NCBI GenBank assembly: GCA_001931875.2
Contig: MSJH02000807.1
Location: 242,181-306,180 of the forward strand
Direction: 5' to 3'
From: Byssochlamys sp. IMV 00236
Taxonomy: Eukaryota > Ascomycota > Eurotiomycetes > Eurotiales > Thermoascaceae
Length of the DNA stretch: 64,000 nt
Under the pieces are notes generated by a model. That model worked only from the letters and a program-made list of their open reading frames with translations. It did no database searches and was not told the DNA's origin. Positions within the stretch are counted from its first letter, which is position 1. The number at the start of each line of letters is the position of its first letter. The translations under genes and the position numbers were made by a program. Below are positions 1-9,700 of this stretch, in pieces.

Positions 1-120
1 GCGTTGCATCTCCATCCAAACTTCGATATTCTGTCGGAGATGAAAGTGCTGCATATTCGATTTCTCGACGATCAAGGCAAGTTCTTTTTGCATCGTTATT
101 ATCATCATGGTCGCTGCTGA
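1..120 (+). CDS. Possible 3' end of a gene cut by the window edge
   Basis: Frame 1 is open from the first base to a TGA at 118-120 (39 codons). The peptide is His- and Leu-rich and ends in YYHHGRC. There is no start codon at the left edge and no recognisable domain, so this could be the last exon of an upstream gene or chance. The assignment rests only on the open frame at the boundary. Confidence 0.2.
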   Translation, partial: ALHLHPNFDILSEMKVLHIRFLDDQGKFFLHRYYHHGRC

Positions 121-494
121 GACGGTACTAATGAACGGCCCTGTAGACCGGCAGGAGTTCTGCCAATTACTGTCTGAACGACCTCGATAGCGGCGTGTAA
201 TTCTGATGGCTACCGTAAAAGGCAATTCTCCGGCGTTCTGGGCGTTTTATCCTCGTGCTAGGGTTCAAGCATGCGTCACGAATGATTCCTCGTGCACGGA
301 GCTCTGTTGTGATCGAGACATGCCATAGTTAGATAATACCCCCTCCTCTAGTGTAGCCAATGCGATTCATCCAGTGTCATTATTGATTTTGATGATCCGT
401 AGAACCGTTTTTTCGTACCATAAGGCTCGAGCCGCTAAAGAAAGGGACCGCTGCAGGAGTTCATCACGCTCTCCACGGATCGTAGCAGAGGCGC

Positions 495-502
495 CCCACG
501 TG
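495..502 (-). promoter_or_regulatory. CACGTGGG site (Pho4/NUC-1/PalcA-type phosphate-response element)
   Basis: The plus strand reads CCCACGTG, so the minus strand reads CACGTGGG, the high-affinity form of the Pho4/NUC-1 bHLH site. It lies about 970 bp upstream of a predicted phosphate-family transporter. Binding is inferred; the core is also a generic E-box. Confidence 0.45.
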
Positions 503-680
503 GTATCGCCGGTATACGCATGGTATTTTGCATGCTCTCCTGGGCAAGGGGATCGGTCCACTTGGCGGCGGCAATCCTTGTCATCCTTGGGGGACGAAAC
601 ATCGCCTGCTGGACTGGCTGCCGAGTCGCATATCCGAGAGGGGGAAGAAAGGAAACGAAGGAAACGAAGGGCAAGAAACG

Positions 681-700
681 AGATGAGATGAGATGAGATG
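681..700 (+). repeat. Short tandem repeat (AGATG)4
   Basis: Four perfect copies of AGATG, preceded by imperfect GAAACGAAG repeats from about 650. A simple-sequence tract of no evident function. Confidence 0.8.
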
Positions 701-752
701 CGAGTCGGGCAGATCGTGGCCAGTGCAGGGGATGTTTCTCCAACAAGCACGG

Positions 753-760
753 CACGTGGG
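753..760 (+). promoter_or_regulatory. Second CACGTGGG site (Pho4/NUC-1/PalcA-type)
   Basis: A perfect CACGTGGG on the plus strand about 715 bp upstream of the transporter start. Together with the copy at 495-502 it makes a pair of identical octamers in one promoter, which fits control by the phosphate-starvation bHLH factor. Inference only. Confidence 0.45.
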
Positions 761-1473
761 TGAATCACTGGCGCGCCGGGCTGGATAGGCCAACCCCGCC
801 GCAGCCTCTAGTGATTCTTAGCCGCAAAATTATCTCTTCGTTGCCTCTCCTTGGCTCGTTCAGTAATAAGAGACAATCATAATTGAAAGTTGCATTCGGT
901 ACAACGTTGGACTAGCAGATGGTGTCATGAACATCCCCTCTCAATCGCTCGTTGCTTGTCCACCAGTCCCGTCTTCCCGTGCTAGATGGCGGCCAGACAG
1001 AATAAAAAGTCAGGCCAGGTACAGCTCTCAATGTCAGGATGTCTGGTGGCTGCTGCGCGATCACACTAGATCTTAGCAACGACTCCAGATCGTAAGTAGT
1101 TGCCATAGTCCCTTCTTCACTCGCTTATTTTCTCTTCGTTCTCTTCGTCGCTTCACCTTCGACAAGCATACGATAGTCTCGAATACTACTCTGTATACTA
1201 CAGAGTTCAGCCATCTGTTTCATCTCAATATACAGACACGCAACCTCGACTCTTTTCTTTCCTTTTTGGTCCCCCTATGCGCCCATAATGCAATCGGTCA
1301 TTTCTACGACGCCGGATGGTTATTCTCCGATAAATTAAGCAGGAGATCCGGATCTGAATCCTTCCTGAGATCGGGGAGCTTCCAGACCACAGCGGACCGT
1401 CATTGGACATAATCTTTTATTTTTTCGATCGATTTGTTTATTTTTATATATTTTTTATCAAGTCTTGGGAAAG

Positions 1474-3553
1474 ATGGGGAGACTTGGGAGCCGATTATAC
1501 AAGACGGATCGAGCCCGTGATTTCGACCATGAACGGGTACGCAAGTCTAGAGTGACGAAAGAAGCAGTGATGGGAAAGCTGACGGGACCACTGTCATGTC
1601 ATGTAGGATCGGCTTATCCGCGCACGACAGATCTATGAGACCATCGACCGACAACCATATCAATGGATCGTGGTGTTGGTGGCCGGAGTCGGCTTCTTCC
1701 TCGATGGCTACACGGTAAGACAGCTCCTCTCCCCACGTCGAACGAGAAGAGACTCATATCTTGACCAGCTGTTCGCAAGCAACATTGCCCTCCCCATGAT
1801 TGCTTACACTTACTGGAGAAACGACACCACCTCCCGTGAGATCACCTTCATTAACATTGCCACCTTGGCCGGTACGCTCCTTGGCCAAGTACTGTTTGGT
1901 TTCCTGGCCGATAAGAACGGACGCAAGAGGATGTATGGTGTCGAGCTGACCCTGCTGATCGCCGCCACGTTGGGAGTCGCCATGTCGTCGACAGGCGTTA
2001 ACGATAGCATGAACATTTTCGCCTGGCTGATCTGGTGGAGGATCATTGTTGGAATCGGGGTGGGCGCGGACTATCCCCTCAGTGCCGTTATAACTTCCGA
2101 GTACGGTGACCCTGATTCACTCCCTTTCTTGTTTGGCCTTGCCCGCTGACATCGCACAAGATTCGCCCCCACTAAGCACCGGGCTCGCATGCTGGCATCA
2201 GTGTTCTTTATGCAGCCCCTGGGGCAGATTGCAGGCAACATCGTATCGCTGATCGTGGTGGCCGCCAGCAAAAGGCAACACGACGCAGACCTAGGACGCT
2301 CCGTCGATATCATGTGGAGATGGGTGATCGGGGTTGGCGTCGTTCCCGGCGTTGTTGCTTTGCTCTTTCGCTTCGCAATTCCCGAGAGCCCTCGTTTTAT
2401 CCTCGAAATTGAGGATGACCCTGTCCAGGCGGAGTTTGACGCCACCACCTTGTTCGGGGAGCAGCCGCTGAGCCCCAGCATCGAGACCTCCAGTTTCAGC
2501 AACTTCCCGTTGCCGAGCCCTACTTTCCCGGGCATGTCTCCAGTCCCGGGAATGTCTCCAGTATCTCAGGATGAGGAGGCATCAACCATCCGGACGGATA
2601 ACACTATTCATCCCGCTACGTTAAACCATCACTGGCGACTTGCCAAAGCGGACATCATACAATACTTTTGGACAGAAGGCAATTGGCGTACCTTGGCTGG
2701 TACCTCTCTGGCGTGGCTCCTTCTGGACTTTGGGTTTTACGGAATCAGTTTGTCCAGCCCACGGTTCCTTGCCAAAACCTGGGGTGATCTCAATATTCAC
2801 GGCGCCGCACCACCGTGGATGATCGACGACAGCCCCAATGCCAACATCTATGATATGTTTCTGGACACTTCCCTTCATGGGATGGTTATTCTGAACGCGG
2901 GCAGTGTCTTTGGCGGTCTCCTACTGATTCTGGTTGCCCATAAAGTCGATAGACAGGGGCTCCAGAAATACAGTTTCCTCGCCCTTGCTGCTCTCTTCAT
3001 TGCGATGGGTGTCATGTTCATCACCGTGCAGACAGAGGGCCCACCGGCAGTAATACTGTATATCATCGGACAGATCCTATTCAATCTGGGTATGTCCTCG
3101 TCTAACTCCGTTGGCAGTGTCAATGGCACCTCATACTGACTGGACCCGACAGGCCCCAATTCCACAACATACATGATTCCTGCTGAAGTATTCCCCACCC
3201 GCTACCGTGGCACCTGCCATGGCATCAGCGCTGGAGCGGGAAAGTTGGGATCCATCCTGGTCCAAATCTTCTCTACTTATTACGACTTTGGTACTGCGCC
3301 TGGCGTCGCGCAAACGAAACGATACGGCTGGATTCTCATCGTCTTCAGCGCCGCCATGGTCGTAGGCGCAGCAGTCACTCATATCTGGATTCCATCTGTC
3401 CAAAAAGGAGATGGAATTCGGAAATTATGGGGCGGAGACCCCGAGACCCTCGAAACTCTCTCTCTGGGACGACTTGGTCGGAAGAGTCGCTATGCCAGTC
3501 GAACACCCACCTTCCGCATCTTCCGGAGATACTCCTGGCGAGTGGAACAGTAG
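1474..3553 (+). CDS. MFS transporter, phosphate:H+ symporter (Pho84/PHS) family
   Basis: Five exons: 1474-1536, 1607-1714, 1769-2100, 2161-3089, 3153-3553 (1833 nt, 610 aa). The introns are 54-70 nt. The second has no in-frame stop, but removing it restores the family sequence across helix 1 (GFFLDGYT then LFASNIALPM). Seen: GxLADKNGRKR between helices 2 and 3, WWRIIVGIGVGADYPLSAVI in helix 4, PESPRF before a long Ser/Pro-rich central loop (about residues 240-300), FNLGPNSTTYMIPAEVFPTRYRG near the C-terminal half, and a hydrophilic tail. The pattern is that of plasma-membrane inorganic-phosphate permeases; a glycerophosphodiester or other organic anion is possible. The start was chosen because the first exon splices in phase to GAT at 1607, with a CTGAC branch point about 25 nt before the acceptor. 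Two CACGTGGG sites upstream suggest phosphate control. Confidence 0.9.
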
Positions 3554-5466
3554 TTTACCATTGTTGTTGTTATTTATCTTCATCACGCCCGTCTATGATA
3601 TAAGGTATGTATATTGATGACGGGAACGGGCCGTACATGGCCGGTATAAAATTCTCTGTATATAAAATTCTTGTACATATTATACCCCAGCAGTGAATGC
3701 TCGACTCTTTTCTTCGATTCCCATTCACCTGACACTGTCTCTTAGTCAACACCGCAGTCTCATAACTGCAATTCTGCAGGACCAGCCCTTCCCTTGCAGT
3801 TACACAAACAAGATACACACATAGACATCCAAGAATAAAATGAAGTCCATGACACGTGACATCTCATTACCGGATGCGGATAGCAGAGCCCTAATTCTGT
3901 TATAGTTCAACTAAGTTAACCTTGTAGACAGAAACCACATTCTCTCTCTAAAACATGATTCCAGTGCATACATACATATCATCGCTCTTGACCGTACTCA
4001 AAGAAACATTACATTTCCATAGATATATTTATCAATTACATACCACGTAGATATAGCATATATACACCCTTGCTTACATGAGAGCTTCGGGAACCCCTTT
4101 TCAAAACATTTCTCCCGTCCAGATACATAAACTTTCGCTACACGTCCTGCTCGGCTCTGAGAGGCCCATGCGTATCCGAATAAGACCCCGTCAAGCGCTA
4201 GAGGACCCGGGTTGACTTAAGTATGGTTCCGGGAAGACGTTACGTTATAGTTATAGACGATCGTCATTGGTGAGTACATAATAGTCTTTCAAAACGACAG
4301 CTGTCTGCGCGTACGAGGTTGTCGATCACGGTCAAGCGCTTGTATGTAAGTTAGCGGTGAAGCCTGTTGTGGATTGGATGGTAATCATTAGATAGGTCGT
4401 TCCGACTCGTTGGTATTCATTGTGGAGTTGGGGATGAAGATCGTTTCTGAGAGGGAAGGGGTTGTTTGTTGGATGGATAGCATAGGTACCTAATTTTGTG
4501 GTTGCCTGATTTGGTTAATGGATTAGGATATGGATAATATGAGTGTATTGACAGGAGTTCTTCTGGTCTGTTAGATAGAGTATCGTAGCGCTGGAAAGGT
4601 GCTTTTCAACTTGTATTCGCGCCATTTGTTCCCTCAGGACGGAGGAGGAGAGTGTCTCGACGGATTCGTCGTCCTCCTCAAGGATCTCCTGACATCTAAC
4701 TCGAACGCTGGGAGAAGTTGGCTGGAACTTTGCTTGGAAGGCCTACTGCACTTACTGTTACGGACACTCAGACATGCTTACACTTTTCTCTCCAAGTGCC
4801 ATCTCCATGACGCGGAGGTTAATGACTGACGGCTTATCAGTCGTATGGCAACGGGTATTCCATTGGATGATAGTCTTGTGGATCGTCTAATACAGAAAGT
4901 CCTCTCGCTTCCTGGACTGGGGAGTGGTTGGTATGCAGGTAGATATAGACAGAGATGAGGCGGATGATGAAGTGCAGGTGGTTCTAGGAGGAGTGCCTGT
5001 GAAGAAAGAGAAGGAGTTGGATTTGGATGTGCTCACCTTGGAGATGGTTCATGCGTCTGTGAGAGCTGTGGATGTGTTGATCAGGAAGCGATTGGGGATC
5101 GGTTTATAGGATGGTTTCGATATCATGTCCGGGATGGATTGAGGAATAACTGACTTCAAAGACAGCGTCCCGTGTGCTCAGTTGCACATGGTGATTCAAA
5201 ACCGTTCTCTCGATTTCAAGACTTCAGTCATGTCTCGATTTTCAGCAAAAATAGAAGGGCATACTGACTAGCTGCGCAGCATTTTATGTGTGGCCTCAAA
5301 CAAAGGCGGAGTTCTCCGACCTAGTCACCTGGTAACCCCCTCAGTGACTACTGAGATGTGTTATTACTCAAGGCGTCCTCTTTCTTCCTCCATAAAGAAA
5401 ATCCCTTACTGACTCTCCGACTTCCATCTACCTCTACCCCTACAAGCAACTCACACACGAGGCATC
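3554..5466. other. Long intergenic region, probably with an unresolved small gene
   Basis: From 3554 to about 4500 I see only A/T-rich sequence without a supported frame. From 4520 to 5130 several coding-like frames overlap on both strands; see the separate entry. The final 130 bp upstream of 5467 is pyrimidine-rich, typical of a fungal leader. Confidence 0.4.
4520..5130 (-). other. Possible spliced gene of unknown function (structure unresolved)
   Basis: The minus strand shows a coding-like stretch between about 4522 and 4745, after a plausible acceptor. It is rich in Glu, Asp and Ser, including EILEEDDESVETL and LREQMARIQVEKHL. Upstream pieces such as DDPQDYHPMEYPLPYD, ending in a stop near 4837, and a Ser/Thr-rich stretch near 4930-5110 are also open. 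The plus strand has an open frame at 4933-5109 containing LTLEMVHASVRAVDVLIRKR. I cannot join any of them into one model, so the strand and product remain uncertain. No known domain is recognised. Confidence 0.22.
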
Positions 5467-6341
5467 ATGGCTGCGGAACCATCTGCAAGTAAAAAACGTC
5501 GTCTCGATCCTGAGACTTCTGTCAAGGAGGAGATTTCTCCAGGAGCCAACGAAGACACCGCTTCAAGGGACGAACAGACTTCTGGGGGTGAGTTAGAAAA
5601 GAGAAGTGACTTTTGGGAACCGTTCAAGAGGTATAAAACTTCGTCGCCCCCTCTGAAACACTTCATATTAAGAGAATCAGACTTTTCAACTCTCCAGACC
5701 ACTCTGATGTGAAAATCTGCGCCCAGTTGCCTTTTGGTGCCCCTGAGTTCTATGGTCATTCATTCGTGTTAAGAATACGTTGCCCGCGTCTCACGGAGCT
5801 TCAGAAGTCAACCAGTTTGGACAAAGATTTAATATGGATCCCCGGAGATTACTGCGCTGTCCGCAGGATGCTAGAATATATTTACACTGGAGATTATTCT
5901 GTTGACTATGCTGCGCTCAGCCCAGGTAAGGCTCAATTCCTGGTCTCCCTGTATCTGCGTCATTGACATGGCTTTCTTCCAGCGCTCGAACCAAAGAACA
6001 AGCTCATCAGGCATGCAAGGACGTATGCTCTCGCTCGCAAGTACGAGCTTGGCGACTTACGAGCCCTGTGTTATGAGAAGTGCGCGAAAGATTGGGATTG
6101 TGGCTCTTTTTGCCAATCTGTCTTTTATGATCTGAATCCGTTAGATCAGGATGAGATGCGCTTTTTGATCGGTACTGCGATAAATCACGCTGACGAGCTA
6201 CTTACGGATGAGAAATTTGTGGATGCGCTGGTACCGAAACGTACCAGTAATAACCTCCCTTACTCTGATCTGCTTAGATCATTTGTGCGGAAACTGCTTT
6301 TGAGACAGCATACATCAGACGGATCTGAATCAACATTGTAA
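5467..6341 (+). CDS. BTB/POZ-domain protein A
   Basis: Three exons: 5467-5630, 5681-5925, 5983-6341 (768 nt, 255 aa). The N-terminus is a Lys/Arg- and Glu-rich leader with a KKRRLD nuclear-localisation-like run, followed by FWEPFKR. The BTB fold then reads HSDVKICAQLPFG, GHSFVLRIRCPRL and MLEYIYTGDYSVDY, followed by a helical region (YALARKYELGDLRALC). The acceptor at 5680 rather than a later AG keeps the frame and restores the SDV strand typical of BTB domains. BTB proteins of this fungal type are thought to act in protein-protein contacts, often as Cullin-3 adaptors or nuclear factors; no partner can be named. It is paralogous to the genes at 11717 and 13126: the same W-x-x-F-K motif before the domain and introns of phase 2 and phase 1 at equivalent positions. 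The BTB sequence itself is divergent. Confidence 0.85.
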
Positions 6342-7201
6342 CTAGGGATGTTTTGCAATAACAGGATAAAGAAGGGCACATCTTGCGTGGGAGGGAGACT
6401 AATCGGGGAGCCACTGGACAAATCTGTTCTACATGTATGTAGCAACAAAGTATCGATTTGACAACACGCTTAGAATGTGAACCGCAAATACTATTTCCTT
6501 CTCTACTTATGAAAGTATTACACGATTAATGCAACCCCAAAAGACCTCTGCCAAATCTATTCCTGAGCTTCATTGACTATCTCGGGAAACTTTGCATTGA
6601 AGAAAGTCGAAGTTCGCGGAAGACAGCACAATAAGAGCCTCTGGTTTTCGGGGCCCTTATCTGACTGCGCTATACACCGTTCATGGGTGGTGGATTCGGT
6701 TGTATCGTAACCGCAGTGACAATGGAACATATCATATATGGACACTCCGTCAGTACTGACGCGTGTCATACTCTGTCTTATAAATGTCCCGTGGTCCTCG
6801 CATTTGCAGGAATAATGCCTCTGCGATATTGATCTGTGAGATTCTTCTTCTAGAGTGTCGACGAGATAGTACATTATACTATAAACACGATTCCTTCTGA
6901 TCGTATATACTAATAGTAATATAGATACTGTACATCGGATTGTTCTGAGCTGGCAATATTATAAAGAAGTAAATGATAAAAGATCGCTTTCCGACTCGAC
7001 AAAGACGGCCCTAAGTGAATTCGCCTAGCGTCATGAATCCCCCCACCTTCAAACTGATAAACTTGCAGCCAATGTCAGTTTCTTTTCCTTCTCTTTCCTC
7101 TCTTCAAGTCGCTTTTCTGTGGCACTTCCGCTCGATGTAATCCTTGAAGTCCGTCGAGATCTAAAGGTGGACATTTGATCCGCGCATACTGTAAATGGCA
7201 A
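6342..7201. other. Intergenic, with one possible small gene
   Basis: Mostly A/T-rich spacer between convergent genes. Apart from the Cys/His-containing open frame at 6557-6874, nothing else is supported. Confidence 0.5.
6557..6874 (-). CDS. Hypothetical small Cys-containing protein
   Basis: An uninterrupted 105-codon frame with an ATG start. Features visible are a CxC pair (CKCEDHG), HCHCGYD, a CC pair and an acidic C-terminus. It has no signal peptide and no family I recognise. The Cys/His clusters are reminiscent of a metal-binding protein, but the spacing matches no motif I can name. It sits alone between the BTB A gene and the minus-strand peptidase-like gene and could be an exon of a larger gene or chance. 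Confidence 0.3.
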   Translation of the reverse strand: MYYLVDTLEEESHRSISQRHYSCKCEDHGTFIRQSMTRVSTDGVSIYDMFHCHCGYDTTESTTHERCIAQSDKGPENQRLLLCCLPRTSTFFNAKFPEIVNEAQE

Positions 7202-8928
7202 TTATGGCAACTCAGCAACTCCTATAGATCCATGAGAGGGTGGCATTCCGAGAGGTCTCCGTGAAACGCCAGATACAGCTTCTTTTGGCTCAAGCTCAAT
7301 CGGTAGCTCGTGGCCTGCAATCTCAGGGTAGTAGCATTCGTCGACATGCGCTAGATCTGTCCTGGCAGTTCCTCTTGATTTCTTGTTCTTCGCCCGTAGG
7401 CAAAAGAACATATACACTACCATTGCAACTCCCGCTACTGACCCAATAACAGCACCTGCTATGATGCCACCGGGTATGCTATGATTATCATCATGGGATG
7501 AGGTGTTGGCGGTAGGCTGCGATGGGTGTGATGTATTCGTCTTAGCAGTTGTAGTGCAGAACTGGTCCACCACTTGATTGTTTTCGTCAATAGAGACTAA
7601 GTCTTCGTTTGCATTATGACTAGCCTCCCACAAAGTAAATGTATTTGCGTCCTGGTTGACCATAAGATAGGCGGCTGAAAGGAACTGTCGTCCCAACTGG
7701 GGTAGATCTCCTTCATTTATGCTCTGGATTGAATTGAGAACGAGCTCTGGCGCTGAGCCATTTGCAACCAGAGCCCCAGATTCTTTGTCAATTGTGAGAT
7801 TGGGGACGACAAGTTGGTCGTTAGGTATTCGGACTGAAAACCCAGAACTCATCGTTATTGTCAAATCACCAGTGTACCTAGTAACTCCCTTTAGCATTAA
7901 TCCAGCTGAAACTTACTTCGAGCTTAAACTTACATGTCGGATACATCAGAATAAAGCATCCCATAGTAGTATATACCATACGATCTTTCTTGTATCAGCT
8001 GATTCGTAAACACCTGAAACTTTTCAAAATATGGCTCGAAAGGCAGAGTCATCAAAACCGGGTAGTCCGGCACTATGCAAGCGGACATCGCAGAGGATTG
8101 GAAACCATCAAATAGACTTGCACTCGAACCATTTGCAAAATTGAGAATCATGTCTGTGACTGTAACGAACATACCAGTTGGACAGTCCGAGTCGTTGTAA
8201 TTCAGGTCGCTGGTATAGTTTTGGCCTGAAACCTTGGCCCGGTCAAAGCCACCGAAGACGAAGTTTCCATCTTGCTGCGTACTAGCGGTCGCCCCAGTCT
8301 GGCCCCAGAACATTGCCCAGGACCTTGATGCTATATAGCTACCAGTGTAAAGTGCATTAAGTATCGTGGAGTTCTTCCCCAAGCCGAGAGCCGCCTGGGG
8401 ATGATATCCCTGCTCCCCCCAATCAGCCTGTGGGATCCCTATCGGGAAATTTGACAGAGTTGAATTCGATCCCAGTTTGAAAGTGTCTGTCACCCAGGAA
8501 AATGTCGGATAAGGTGAAGATTCTGTTAAGTCTGGCTGGGCAGTTGCGTCCTGATGTGTCGTTGAGGCAGACGCATTATATTCACCACCGCGGAACGTCT
8601 GACAAGCTGCTTCAGACCAGCTGTCACCACAGAAGCCGTCAGTTCCATAGACGAAGGAGTGGTTCAGTGGCCTAATTTCCATATTAGCATACTAGACTAG
8701 AGTATATTAGACTACCACGTACCACTGTGGCAGAAAGGCAAATTCCTGCTCAGGTACGCCCAAGGACAGCGATACCCCTCGAGCCGTAGTATTATCGAGA
8801 GTGACATTGCCGATTTTTGCGGCGATCGGAAAAGGCGCACAGTCGGCTCTTGCTAATGAAACCGTGCCGTGTAGTGAAAAGACATGTAAGATAGCAAAGA
8901 TATAAGGGGCGTTTCGTTGTGTTAACAT
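7202..8928 (-). CDS. Membrane-anchored aspartic-peptidase-like (A1 fold) protein without catalytic Asp
   Basis: Three exons on the minus strand: 8928-8723, 8671-7934, 7877-7202 (1620 nt, 539 aa). Residues 1-28 look like a signal peptide (IFAILHVFSLHGTVSLARA). The body follows the pepsin A1 layout: VSLSLGVPEQEFAFLPQW, an YGTDGFC...ACQTFRGG segment, AALGLGKNS, NFVFGGFDRAKVSG, then the second lobe ending in LSAAYLMVNQ. Where active pepsins carry DTG in each lobe, this protein reads FLPQW and ANGSSASLFDG, so both catalytic aspartates appear to be missing. Residues around 425-450 form a transmembrane helix (GGIIAGAVIGSVAGVAMVVYMF) followed by basic residues and a cytosolic tail. Many N-glycosylation sequons. 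This fits a cell-surface receptor or wall protein with a pseudo-protease ectodomain, by inference. Confidence 0.8.
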
Positions 8929-9700
8929 CCTCAGGAGCTTGTGTGCTTAACAGCACCGGCCTCAAGAGTCCTCAAGGCGAGGTTTTCTGAATCGTACAAA
9001 AAAACAATACACAGAAATAAGTTAAACGAAGACTTTCCAACAGACCTGCCGGAAAATACGCGCCAGAAGTATTTGAATCGCCATTCTGGGAAATGCAAGA
9101 CATCCAGCCTTGCACCTCAATCAGCCGCGCTTACTCGGAAGTAACGATTAGTTTTGGGCCAGCTTTGTCTCACGGACAGTATCTATCATCAATTCACAAC
9201 GGCATTGTACATGGATATAGACCAATCCTGTGAGATCTAATGTATTGGCCAAGCCCTTCGCGCTGTGAATAGCTGCGCCGCAGAATCATGACCAGGTATG
9301 CATTGGCTCTCCCATTATAGCTACTTCGGGCCGATCACTCAAGTAGTGTAGTCCTGTCGTTAGTTGCAACTTACATGCAGAACACTCACTTCGTCACATT
9401 GGCGTTCCATTTAGCGCCCAACTTAACGCTGACCAGACTACAGGCGAAACAGACGGTGTCATTTCTTCTGCCAAACACAGTGCTCCCTGCCCTCTCGATG
9501 ATGTTCCATTTAGCGCCCAACTTGATCCTAGTCGGGTTGCGGGCGTCATGATAAGGCCTGATGGATTCTGCTAAGCTCCCCTCTTCGTAGCATTCTCCAT
9601 GGCCCCCAATTTGGCCCAGTCTGACTGCGGCTGAAATGGAAGGTAGCGTCTATTTACTAAATGCACGCCTTTCTCCCCTCTGTGATCACTCCATAGCAAA
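8929..9700. other. Intergenic region between divergent genes
   Basis: The shared upstream region of the minus-strand peptidase-like gene and the plus-strand GT61 gene. No supported coding frame. It contains a degenerate repeat (9404-9640) described separately. Confidence 0.5.
9404..9640 (+). repeat. Degenerate tandem repeat of about 95-99 bp, three units
   Basis: A 21-bp sequence beginning GTTCCATTTAGCGCCCAAC occurs perfectly at 9404-9424 and 9503-9523. The bases that follow (CCAACTTaacgctgaCCAGactaCAGGCG against CCAACTTg...CTAGtcgggttGCGGGCG) also align. A weaker third unit at about 9594 (CTCCATGGCCCCCAATTTGG) lies 91 bp further on. It sits directly upstream of the GT61 gene. Confidence 0.55.

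Larger units (their letters stand above)
121..1473. other. Intergenic region upstream of the phosphate-family transporter
   Basis: No convincing gene. Several overlapping frames are open on both strands between 367 and 793, including 133 codons on the minus strand, but none has a recognisable motif and they cover each other, as expected in a locally GC-rich stretch. The region holds two CACGTGGG sites and a short pentanucleotide repeat, listed separately. The A/T-rich run at 1410-1470 just before the chosen start is compatible with a leader region. Confidence 0.5.

Noticed and set aside
367..793. Overlapping open frames of 70-133 codons on both strands
   Set aside because: They cover one another in several frames, show no domain or splice context, and lie in a GC-rich simple-sequence patch; most likely chance.
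7202..8928. Active aspartic protease
   Set aside because: The DTG/DSG catalytic motifs are absent in both lobes under the spliced model that restores the rest of the family pattern.
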